47,529 bases of DNA from CAZRXG01 sp964603985 (GTDB lineage: Bacteria > Chloroflexota > Anaerolineae > Aggregatilineales > UBA3940). Both the position numbers and the translations under genes were made by a program. Location of the stretch: assembly GCA_964603985.1 (NCBI GenBank), contig CAZRXG010000034.1:1-47529 (forward strand). Reading direction: 5' to 3'. This document shows positions 39,044-46,140 of this stretch, piece after piece. The notes beneath the pieces are model-generated. The model ran no database searches. It was not told the DNA's origin and worked only from the letters and a program-made list of their open reading frames with translations. The number at the start of each line of letters is the position of its first letter. Within the stretch, counting starts at the first letter, position 1.

Positions 39044-40069
39044 TCAGCCCAGGCCGAGCTCGTCTGTGAAGGCGAACAGCGACGCCGAGCCGCCCGTGTG
39101 CAAGAACAGCACCCGCTCCTCGCCCCCAAACGCGCCCCGCCGGATCAGGTCGATCAACCCACCCAGCGCGCGCCCGGTGTACACCGGGTCGGCCAGGATG
39201 CCCTCGTGACGCGCCAGCAGGCTCACCGCCTCGCGCTCCACGTCCCCGACCACGGCGTAGCCCCCACCCAGGTAGGCGTCATCGATCTCGACTGCGGCGG
39301 CGATGTCCGCTTCGTCCCGCTCGATGCCCAGCAGGCGCGCCCCCTGCACGGCCAGTGCCGTCACGTGCGGGGCCAGCTCATCTTTGGGCCGGTCAACGCT
39401 GATCCCCAGCAGGCGTGTCTTACCCGCCAACCCGGCGATCTTCGCCCCCAGGATCATCCCGGCCTGCGTGCCGCCCGACGAGGTAGCGAAGACGACCACG
39501 TCAAAAGGGCCGCTTGTTTTCATCTGGGCGGCCAATTCCTCCATCGCCGCGACGTAGCCCATGATGCCCGTCGCGTTCGACCCGCCGTAGGGGATGACGT
39601 GCGGCTTTCCCCCATCCGCTTTGATCTGCGCCTCGACCTGCGCGATGGTCTCGTCGTAGGGGGCGCGCTCGGTCGTCCAATGGATCGCCGCGCCCAGCAG
39701 GTAATCGAGCAGGATGTTGCCGTTGATGGCAGCGGGCGCTTTCCCATCCGGCGCGTAGAGCACCAGGTGGCAGGCCAACCCGCTCCGGGCGGCGGCTGCT
39801 GCCGTCTGGCGGGCGTGGTTGGACTGCGTCGATCCGGCGGTGATCACCGTGTCGGCTCCGTTCTCCAGCGCCTCGGCGATCAGAAACTCCAGCTTGCGCA
39901 CCTTGTTACCGCCGGTCGCCAGGCCGGTCTGGTCGTCGCGCTTGACGAACAGTTCCGGCCCGCCCAGGACGCGGCTCAGGTGGGGCAGCGCGTCAATCGG
40001 GGTAGGGAGGTGCGCCAGCCGGACGCGCGGCAGTTTGTCGGTCACCGATGCCATATCTGAGTTCACCAC
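39044..40069 (-). CDS. D-cysteine desulfhydrase / ACC deaminase-family PLP enzyme
   Basis: The 341-residue PLP enzyme has the internal Lys of the fold-II family in TGGNKVRKLEFLIAEA, the substrate-anion loop STQSNHARQTAAAAAR, and a Gly-rich phosphate-binding loop SSGGTQAGMI. The family includes D-cysteine desulfhydrase (pyruvate, sulfide and ammonia from D-cysteine), 1-aminocyclopropane-1-carboxylate deaminase and L-cysteate sulfo-lyase. The HTGGSASLFAF end suits D-cysteine desulfhydrase best. The start is GTG 40069 with AAAGGA upstream; ATG at 40054 is an alternative. It lies downstream of a 246-base region with hairpins, so it has its own promoter. Confidence 0.88.
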   Translation of the reverse strand: MVNSDMASVTDKLPRVRLAHLPTPIDALPHLSRVLGGPELFVKRDDQTGLATGGNKVRKLEFLIAEALENGADTVITAGSTQSNHARQTAAAAARSGLACHLVLYAPDGKAPAAINGNILLDYLLGAAIHWTTERAPYDETIAQVEAQIKADGGKPHVIPYGGSNATGIMGYVAAMEELAAQMKTSGPFDVVVFATSSGGTQAGMILGAKIAGLAGKTRLLGISVDRPKDELAPHVTALAVQGARLLGIERDEADIAAAVEIDDAYLGGGYAVVGDVEREAVSLLARHEGILADPVYTGRALGGLIDLIRRGAFGGEERVLFLHTGGSASLFAFTDELGLG

Positions 40070-40315
40070 ATGTTCCTTTGTGTGAGAAGTCTTACCAGGG
40101 AGCCGGTTCGACCGGCCACCCCGATCATACTCCGTGATCGGCGGGGTGTAAATGGGCGGGGGTTGCTCAACCTCACATCAGGCAGTGGATGCGAGGATTC
40201 GGTACTCTCCGAGGGATAATCCCGCCCCCCCGCAAGGGGGCTTTGCGGCGAGACGGTTGGCCGTCTCGCCCGTAGCCCGGCGCTTCGAGCGCCGGGGGAA
40301 AGGATTTGCTAAAAC
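40070..40315. other. Intergenic region with a cluster of three hairpins
   Basis: Between the desulfhydrase start and the end of the FemAB gene lies a run of hairpins at 40224-40296 and, beyond it, a T/C-rich stretch toward the desulfhydrase start. No gene is recognised. The hairpins come directly after the FemAB stop on the minus strand. Confidence 0.6.
40224..40296 (-). repeat. Cluster of three REP-like hairpins
   Basis: Three adjacent stems: GCCCCC-GGGGGC type with loop around GCAA (40224-40241), GGCGAGACGG with its complement (40247-40270), and CCCGGCGC with its complement and a tight loop (40276-40296). They lie 20-90 bases downstream of the FemAB stop and could end that operon. Confidence 0.65.
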
Positions 40316-41473
40316 CTACCCCTGCCGCAGCCTGCGCCTTGCCAGACCGCGCATCACGCCCAGCACGACCGGCATCAACCTGGTGTAAGCTCCGTACAGC
40401 GCCGGGCGGGTGGGATAATCCCACGCCCCGATGCGCCGCACCACCGTCCCCCCGAACCCCTCCTTGAAGTGGTACACCCCCGCCAGCGGGTCATTTTCGT
40501 CGAAGAAGTCGTCCGGCGCGCCCCACATGTCGTAAGCATCCATCTTCTGTGCCTTCGCCCAGCGCATCGCCTCCCACTGGAGCAGGTAGGTCGGCATACG
40601 GTTGCGCTCCAGGTCGGACGACGCGCCGTAAAAGTACCACGCCCGCCTGCCAAACCCGAAGACAATCACGTGCGCGATTGGCGTGCCCCGGTACTCGGCG
40701 ATGATGGGCTGCGCCAGCCCGGCCCGCATGAAGTCACCCCACGCCCGCCGGTAGTAATCCAACGGGCGGATCACGAAGTCATCGCGGCGGGCAGTCTCAG
40801 CGTAAAGCGCGTACAGCAGGTCAAGGTCATCCGCGCTCCCGAAGCGCACGTCCACGTCCCGCCGGGGGCCGAGCCGCACGTTGTAGCGTGTCTTCTGCTT
40901 CATCGCGGCCAGAAGCTCGTCCTCGCTGCGCCGCAGGTCGATCACAACCGAGTTGCGGAACTGCACCTGATCGTGCGAGAAGCGCCACCCGCCCTGTCCC
41001 CACTCCCCTGCGATCTGCAGGCCCAACGGCTCGTCGTAGGCGGCGGGATCACCCGGCACCCCGACACCCACCACCACGTCCGGGTCGATCTTGACGAAGA
41101 TCGCGCCGCGCTCCCCGGCGTGCCGCTGGAGGTGACCCAGCACCGCCGCCCGCAGCGACGGGTCGGCGTAATCCATCGCCGGACCTTTGGGCACGTACAT
41201 GATACGGAACGGCCCCTCCTGGCGGGTGAGGATCTGCGCCATCGCGACCGCCGTGCCCTGGTGCATGTAGGCGATGCGCTCCTGCTGCCAGCCGGTCGTC
41301 GCCGCCTTGAACTCACCCCACTCCCACGTTTGCAGCACGTGGGCGTAGGGCATCAGCGCCAGCGAGGCGTTCCACGTATCACGGTTGTCTACCGTCATCG
41401 GGTGAATTTGCATCGGTGTGTGCCCGTACGTCGCGGCGTTCCGGCTGCCGGGGCTAAAGGTCGGTTGTGTCAT
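40316..41473 (-). CDS. FemAB-family peptidyltransferase (peptidoglycan interpeptide bridge) 1
   Basis: The 385-residue protein belongs to the FemX/FemAB group, which adds amino acids from aminoacyl-tRNA to the peptidoglycan stem or to other acceptors. The two GNAT-like halves are seen: HVLQTWEWGEFKAATTGWQQERIA with MYVPKGPAMDY, and VDVRFGSADDLDLLYALYAETARRDDF with AHVIVFGFGRRAWYFYGASSDLERNRMPTYLLQWEAMRWAKAQKMDAYDMWGAPDDFF. Signature pieces are WxWGxxK, YVPKGP and MPTYLLQWEA. It shares these with the FemAB at 42086, its apparent paralogue. It ends the leftward operon. In the absence of glycine-bridge genes the substrate is unknown. Confidence 0.9.
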   Translation of the reverse strand: MTQPTFSPGSRNAATYGHTPMQIHPMTVDNRDTWNASLALMPYAHVLQTWEWGEFKAATTGWQQERIAYMHQGTAVAMAQILTRQEGPFRIMYVPKGPAMDYADPSLRAAVLGHLQRHAGERGAIFVKIDPDVVVGVGVPGDPAAYDEPLGLQIAGEWGQGGWRFSHDQVQFRNSVVIDLRRSEDELLAAMKQKTRYNVRLGPRRDVDVRFGSADDLDLLYALYAETARRDDFVIRPLDYYRRAWGDFMRAGLAQPIIAEYRGTPIAHVIVFGFGRRAWYFYGASSDLERNRMPTYLLQWEAMRWAKAQKMDAYDMWGAPDDFFDENDPLAGVYHFKEGFGGTVVRRIGAWDYPTRPALYGAYTRLMPVVLGVMRGLARRRLRQG

Positions 41474-41516
41474 GGGTTATGCGTCGCTTCCTGTCTGCTG
41501 GCGGGTCGATGCCCGT

Positions 41517-42086
41517 TTATGCCATCATTTCTTCCGGGATAGGCTGCCACGCCCGCAGCCGCGCGATCAGCATTTCGTGCTGCTCGTGGTCGGGCGTCAC
41601 GACGAACATCGGGAAGATCCCCAGGCCGTAATACAGCGCCGCCAACCGGTGAGCGAGCGTCAATCCGGGGACGCGCACGATGAGCATCCACTCGTCTTCG
41701 CCTAACCGGCGGTAGGGCAGCGGTGTCCGCAGCATTCTCAGCGTGGCATTCTGCATTGCCCTCCAGGGGACGAAAACCGGCCACCACCTCACCGGTCGCA
41801 GCGTGATCCCCGCCTCACTCAGCTCGATGTCCGCCGAGGTGACGAAGGTCGCGCTGGCCGAGATCGCCACCCAGCCGATCATCAGCACCGCCAGGGGGAT
41901 CGCCAGGATGGTCTGAGTGTCGGGCGCGTCGGCGATCACCTTGCCCACCGACGCTCCCAACAGCCCCCCACCGACCAGTATGCCCGCGCACAGAAACAGC
42001 GCGGCGGTCACGCGGAACGACGCCCGCGAGAATCGCCGCTCCGGCATGAAGCGGAACAGTTCGATGTGACTGCGTTGCTGGCCCAC
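41517..42086 (-). CDS. PH-domain-like (bPH) membrane protein
   Basis: The GTG start at 42086 overlaps the last base of the preceding TAG, so translation is coupled. Of 189 residues, two membrane helices come first (VTAALFLCAGILVGGGLLGA, TILAIPLAVLMIGWVAISASATF). A bacterial PH-like domain follows (SADIELSEAGITLRPVRWWPVFVPWRAM to WMLIVRVPGLTLAHRLAALYYGLGIFPMFVV). It sits between two FemAB genes in one operon. Such proteins are not enzymes; they may position the FemAB partners at the membrane, which is inference. Confidence 0.78.
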   Translation of the reverse strand: MGQQRSHIELFRFMPERRFSRASFRVTAALFLCAGILVGGGLLGASVGKVIADAPDTQTILAIPLAVLMIGWVAISASATFVTSADIELSEAGITLRPVRWWPVFVPWRAMQNATLRMLRTPLPYRRLGEDEWMLIVRVPGLTLAHRLAALYYGLGIFPMFVVTPDHEQHEMLIARLRAWQPIPEEMMA

Positions 42087-43105
42087 TATTCACCTATTCC
42101 CGCCCGGCGTGCCACCGCAGCTTTGTATACCGCGTACAGCACCGGCCTGTACACCCGGTCCCACGCCCCGACCGTCCGCGTCACCTGACCGCCGAAGCCG
42201 CGCTTAAAGCCGTACACCCCCCACAGCCCATCTTGCCGCTCCTGGAACTGCGCCTCAAGCGTCTCCTCGTCCTCGTCGGGGACGCCCCACATGTCGTACG
42301 TCGTGCAGCCCCCCTCGCGCGCCCACCGGATCGCCTCCCATTGCAGACCGTATGTCGGCATGCGGCTGCGCTCTTCGTTGGACGACGCCCCATACAGGTA
42401 CCACGCCCTCTTTCCCAACCTGAAGACCATCACTCCGCCTAGGTCGCGCCCCTCGTAGGAGGCCATCAGCAGGGCAGCGTGCCGTGGCGCGAACAACTCG
42501 TATGCCCGGCGGTAGTAAGCCGGACTATGTACCCCAAAGGCGTCCCGCTCGCCGGTTGCCTCCATCAGCGCGTTGAACGAGTCAAGGTCACCCGCGTCCC
42601 CACGCCGTATCTCGACGCCCTTCCGGGCCGAGAGCCGTATCTTGCGGCGCGTGCCCTGGTTCATGCGCTCCAGGATCTCGTCCTCCGAACCGCGCACGTC
42701 GAGCGTGATGGTGCGCGCCGGCTGGACGGTGTGCGGCGAGGGCCGGAACCCCAGCCCGGTCAGCCGCTCGCGGGCCTGCGGCGTGTCCGGCCAGTCCGGT
42801 TCGATCTTGAGCAGCACCGCTCGCTGCCTGCGGGCGATGAGGTCAATGGCGTACAGCAGGCTCGACAGGATGTCTTCGTCCTCCCCCCTGACGACCGGCC
42901 CGCGCGGCACGTAGGCGACCGTGCCCAGTCCGAGCGGCAGCCGCCGGAACAGGACCAAGGCCCCGCCCTCGATGCCGTGCTGGCCCATGATCCCGTCGCA
43001 CTCGTATTCCCAGCCGAATGCCTCCTTCAACTCGCCCCAGCGCGTGGTCTGCAAAAGGTGCCCCCCCTGCCTCCTGACGAATGCGTCCCATTGTCTGGCG
43101 TTCAC
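42086..43105 (-). CDS. FemAB-family peptidyltransferase 2
   Basis: The GTG 43105 start (GGGAG five bases upstream) is preferred. A longer in-frame reading to 43273 runs into the dispersed repeat and encodes only its translated hairpin. The 339-residue enzyme opens NARQWDAFVRRQGGHLLQTTRWGELKEAFGWEYEC and carries FemAB hallmarks GTVAYVPRGPVV, ILERMNQGTRRKIRLSARKG, and MPTYGLQWEAIRWAREGGCTTYDMWGVPDED. It heads a leftward operon with the PH-like gene and the FemAB at 40316. A TATAAT-containing promoter is at 43139-43144. It is thought to act at the inner membrane on lipid-linked peptidoglycan precursors. Confidence 0.9.
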   Translation of the reverse strand: MNARQWDAFVRRQGGHLLQTTRWGELKEAFGWEYECDGIMGQHGIEGGALVLFRRLPLGLGTVAYVPRGPVVRGEDEDILSSLLYAIDLIARRQRAVLLKIEPDWPDTPQARERLTGLGFRPSPHTVQPARTITLDVRGSEDEILERMNQGTRRKIRLSARKGVEIRRGDAGDLDSFNALMEATGERDAFGVHSPAYYRRAYELFAPRHAALLMASYEGRDLGGVMVFRLGKRAWYLYGASSNEERSRMPTYGLQWEAIRWAREGGCTTYDMWGVPDEDEETLEAQFQERQDGLWGVYGFKRGFGGQVTRTVGAWDRVYRPVLYAVYKAAVARRAGIGE

Positions 43106-43138
43106 GGCCACTCCCTTCGCTCGGTGTGCTGCCCGACG

Positions 43139-43144
43139 ATTATA
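43139..43144 (-). promoter_or_regulatory. -10 element of the FemAB operon
   Basis: TATAAT read on the minus strand, 34 bases before GTG 43105. The -35 region falls near 43162-43167 and is weak. Confidence 0.5.
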
Positions 43145-43187
43145 CTCCACGCCCGTTGCTTTGCGACCTGCGCTGTCGGGGACATGG

Positions 43188-43438
43188 TACGAAAAAGTGG
43201 AAGAGAGATTCTGTGCGTCGATCCCGTTTGCGGCCCCTGGGCGTCGAAAAATGCCCTCACCGCCTGTCCTCACCTCTGCGCGCGCTCGTAGTGCGCGCTC
43301 GTAGTGCGCGCTTTCCCCTCTTCCGCCGGGAGAGGGGAAGTCGCGGGGCGACCGGCGGTCGCAGCGAGACAGGGGTGAGGGTAAAGCCTGCGACCATACT
43401 TCGCAACTATCTCGCGATTTTCCTCAACTTTGTCGTGC
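43188..43438 (-). repeat. Dispersed MITE-like repeat, copy 3 (most complete)
   Basis: Read on the minus strand, it starts with GCACGACAAAGTTGAGG, goes through GCGAGATAGTTGCGAAGTAT, then the core (CTTTACCCTCACCCCTGTCTC, hairpins) and ends CCACTTTTTCGTACCATG. The outer ends GCACGACAAAGTTGA and TCCACTTTTTCGTAC are inverted repeats. A GCGCGCACTACGAGC hairpin arm appears twice here. It lies in the same orientation as the FemAB operon downstream. Confidence 0.88.
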
Positions 43439-43557
43439 TTTCCACCGGGGATGAGTAGGGCAATCGTTGGCCGATAGGACAAAGGTACGGGGATATACCC
43501 ATAGTCGGCGCGCCTTTTATGTGATACGATTCTAGTGTTGGAGGGAAGTGCAATCGT

Positions 43558-44676
43558 ATGAAGTGGCTCTACTGGGCTGTCCGGCGTACTCTGTCCATCG
43601 CCAGAAAAGAGTACGTCCACATCTTCATGGATCCCGGCGCGCTGTTCCTGACCGTCTTTGCGCCCGCCGTGGTCCTGACGTTACTGGCTTACATCTTCAC
43701 GTTTGATGTCGAGGAAAGCAACCTGGCGGTGGTCGACATGGATCAGTCGCCCACCTCCGAGGAGTACATCCGCACGCTCACCAGCGACGGCTACGTGCAC
43801 GTCGTCGCCTACCCGCGCAACTACGACGAGGCGGTCGTCTTGCTGGAGAGCGGTCGCGCCGACGCTGCGCTGATCATCCCGCCCGACTTCGGCGCGACGC
43901 TCAACTCAGGCGGCTACGCACCCGTGCACAACGTCGTCGACGGCGTCGATGCCTCCGTGGCCCGCCAGGTGATGGGGGCCATCGAGCAGCGCACCAACCT
44001 GTTTGTGACGCGCATGGGCGGGACGGTCGACGCCCCCGTCGAGGTTCGCACGCGCGTGTGGTTCAACGAGAATATGTCATCCCAGTACAGCATGATCCCC
44101 GGCCTGATGGCGCTGGTGCTGATCCTGCCCGCTATGGCTGTTGCGTTGGGGATCACCCGCGAGAAGGAGACCGGCACGCTGGAGACGCTCGTCACCACGC
44201 CCGTGCTTGGCTCCGACATGCTGACCGGCAAGCTGTTCGTCTACCTGACGATGGGCCTGCTCAGCGGTCTGCTCGCGCTCGGCGTTGCGATCTTCTGGTT
44301 CGGCGTGCCGTTCCGGGGCAGCCTGCTGCTGTGGCTGCTGGCAACGGGGGCCTACCTGATGGCCTGCATGGGCTTCAGCCTGATGGTCGCCCACTTCGCC
44401 CGCTCGCAGCAAACCTCGATGGTCATCATTTTGCTGGCCTTGTTCATGCCCGGCTTCCTGATGAGTGGTCTCTCCGACCCGGTCGATCCTTCGGCCACCA
44501 TCTCACGCTTCGCCTCCTACCTGCTGCCGACTACCCACTACATCACCATCTCGCGCGGGATCGCGCTCAAGGGGCTGGGCATTCTCAAGCTGTGGCCGCA
44601 GATACTGGCGCTCTTTGCGATGGGTGTTATTGGTTCGGTTGTTGCGGTTGGGTTGTTTAAGAAGAAGGTTTCGTAG
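43558..44676 (+). CDS. ABC-2 type transporter permease 1
   Basis: The 372-residue permease has the ABC2_membrane_3 layout: first helix (LFLTVFAPAVVLTLLAYIFTF), a large extracytoplasmic domain (EESNLAVVDMDQSPTSEEYIRTLTSDGYVHVVAYPRNYDEAVVLLESGRADAALIIPPDFG), then five more helices with the coupling motif KEKETGTLETLVTTPV-like (REKETGTLETLVTTPVLGSDMLTGKLF). It is probably a drug, lipid or polymer exporter permease of the YhhJ type. The next gene is a related permease, so they form a heterodimer. ATG 43558 follows GGAGGGAAG. Confidence 0.9.
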   Translation: MKWLYWAVRRTLSIARKEYVHIFMDPGALFLTVFAPAVVLTLLAYIFTFDVEESNLAVVDMDQSPTSEEYIRTLTSDGYVHVVAYPRNYDEAVVLLESGRADAALIIPPDFGATLNSGGYAPVHNVVDGVDASVARQVMGAIEQRTNLFVTRMGGTVDAPVEVRTRVWFNENMSSQYSMIPGLMALVLILPAMAVALGITREKETGTLETLVTTPVLGSDMLTGKLFVYLTMGLLSGLLALGVAIFWFGVPFRGSLLLWLLATGAYLMACMGFSLMVAHFARSQQTSMVIILLALFMPGFLMSGLSDPVDPSATISRFASYLLPTTHYITISRGIALKGLGILKLWPQILALFAMGVIGSVVAVGLFKKKVS

Positions 44677-44691
44677 GAACGAGGGTGGTTG

Positions 44692-45807
44692 ATGTTTAAT
44701 CGTTTGCGCTCGATGCTGTCCAAAGAACTGCTCCAGTTTTTGCGCGATCCCCTGCTGCTGAGCGTCACCCTGATCGTGCCTGCCCTGGAGCTGCTGCTGA
44801 TCGGCGGCGGCGTCGGCGGGAGCGTCTCCGGCATCGCGACCGCCGTCGTTGACCGCGACCACTCGCGTCTCAGTCGCGAGGTCGGTGCCGCGCTGGATAA
44901 CACTCAGGAGCTGTTCGTCAGCTACTATCCGGAAACCTTCGATGAGGCCCGCACCCTGATCGACGACGGGCGTGTCAACGCGCTGGTCGTCATCCCGGAG
45001 GGCTTCGGCGAGGACGTGCGCAGCGGGCAAGCCGTCCAGGTGCAGCTTGTGCTGGACGGATCGAACGTCGTCGTGGCGGGCGAGGCCCAGACCGCCGCCC
45101 AGGGCGCGATAGAGACGCTCGGCTGGGGCGTCAGCGTCGCCTCGACCGGCGACCTTGCGCCCGGCGGCATCGACCTGCGGCAGGAGGCACTTTACAATCA
45201 GGCGCTCGACGCGCGTCCCAACGAGCTGACCGCTCTGCTGGCCTTCATCATCTTTGAGGTGGCGATGCTGGCTACCGTGATGAGCGTCGTCCGCGAGCGC
45301 GAGGTCGGCACGCTGGAGCAGGTGTCCATCACGCCCGTGCGCCGGGTCGAGATGATCGCGGGCAAGGCGCTCAGCCCGCTGATCGTGGCGCTGGTCAACT
45401 TTGTCATTCTCTTCGGGGTGGTGCGGCTGCTGTTCGACCTGCCGATTCGCGGCTCGTTCATCCTGCTTACCCTACTGACCGTCCTCTACCTGATCTCCGA
45501 GATCTGCGTCTCGCTGATGATCTCCTCCATCTCGCGCACGCAGCAGCAGGCCATCACCATTGCGTTCATCTGGATCATGCTGGCGCTCACCATGTCCGGC
45601 TACATGGTGCAGATCGTGCGCCTGCCGGATGTGCTCCAGCTTGCGTCCAACGCGCTGCCGCTGCGCCACTACATCGTGATCGTACGCGCCATCATGCTCA
45701 AGGGCGCGGGCCTGCGGGCGCTGTGGCCGAACGCGCTCGCCCTGCTCATCCTCGACGTGGTCGTCGTCGGCGTGACATCGCTGGTGCTGCGCCGCCTGGG
45801 GCGCTGA
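44692..45807 (+). CDS. ABC-2 type transporter permease 2
   Basis: ATG 44692 begins 15 bases after permease 1. The 371-residue protein has the same plan: FLRDPLLLSVTLIVPALELLLIG, a globular loop (VDRDHSRLSREVGAALDNTQELFVSYYPETFDEARTLIDDGRVNALVVIPEGFGEDV), then helices with REREVGTLEQVSITPVRRVEMIAGKALSPL. It is paralogous to permease 1. No ATP-binding (Walker A/B) gene follows or precedes in this window, so the ATPase must lie elsewhere. The pair likely forms a heterodimeric exporter. Confidence 0.9.
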   Translation: MFNRLRSMLSKELLQFLRDPLLLSVTLIVPALELLLIGGGVGGSVSGIATAVVDRDHSRLSREVGAALDNTQELFVSYYPETFDEARTLIDDGRVNALVVIPEGFGEDVRSGQAVQVQLVLDGSNVVVAGEAQTAAQGAIETLGWGVSVASTGDLAPGGIDLRQEALYNQALDARPNELTALLAFIIFEVAMLATVMSVVREREVGTLEQVSITPVRRVEMIAGKALSPLIVALVNFVILFGVVRLLFDLPIRGSFILLTLLTVLYLISEICVSLMISSISRTQQQAITIAFIWIMLALTMSGYMVQIVRLPDVLQLASNALPLRHYIVIVRAIMLKGAGLRALWPNALALLILDVVVVGVTSLVLRRLGR

Positions 45808-45881
45808 GTTCACCGCCTTTTCGATCCCCAACTTTTCCCCGGACACGCTCACTCCGCTTAAGCCTGTGAACCGGTGAGGGG

Positions 45882-46072
45882 GAAGCACGAAGAAGTTTCG
45901 GAAAATCGCGAGATAGCTGCGAAGTATAGTCGCGGGGTTTCCCTCACCCCTGTCTCGCTGCGACCTCCGGTCGCCCCGCGACGCCCCCCCCCCCCGGCCC
46001 CCCCCGCGCGGGCGGCAGGGGGAAAGCGCGCACTCCGCGCACGCGCGGAGTGCGCGCAGGGGTGAGGGCTTC
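45882..46072 (+). repeat. Dispersed MITE-like repeat, copy 4 (degenerate)
   Basis: It matches copy 3 at the left terminus (GAAGCACGAAGAAGTTTCGG, TCGCGAGATAGCTGCGAAGTAT) and in the core, but the first hairpin is replaced by long C runs (about 45983-46005). The right terminus (CCACTTTGTCGTAC type) is missing. The copy ends at CAGGGGTGAGGGC, 4 bases before a promoter. Confidence 0.8.
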
Positions 46073-46075
46073 CGG

Positions 46076-46103
46076 TTGCGTCACGCCCGTTCTGTGCTAC
46101 CAT
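46076..46103 (+). promoter_or_regulatory. Promoter of the propeller lipoprotein gene
   Basis: -35 TTGCGT (46076-46081), a 16-base spacer and -10 TACCAT (46098-46103). It starts 4 bases after repeat copy 4. Confidence 0.5.
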
Positions 46104-46140
46104 TGCTGGTGCGGGAATCCTTTGATAAGGAGTGACGATC

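Larger units (their letters stand above)
43106..43557. other. Divergent region with promoter and repeat copy 3
   Basis: It contains the FemAB-2 promoter (43139-43144), repeat copy 3 (43188-43438, minus orientation) and the ribosome-binding site of the first permease (GGAGGGAAG, near 43540-43550). No gene lies here. The permease promoter is unclear; TACGAT at 43525-43530 is the best -10 candidate. Confidence 0.65.
45808..46140. other. Intergenic region with repeat copy 4 and a promoter
   Basis: After the permease stop come repeat copy 4 (45882-46072) and a promoter at 46076-46103. There is no gene; open frames across the repeat come from its GC-rich hairpins. No separate terminator is seen, so the repeat may do that job. 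Confidence 0.7.
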
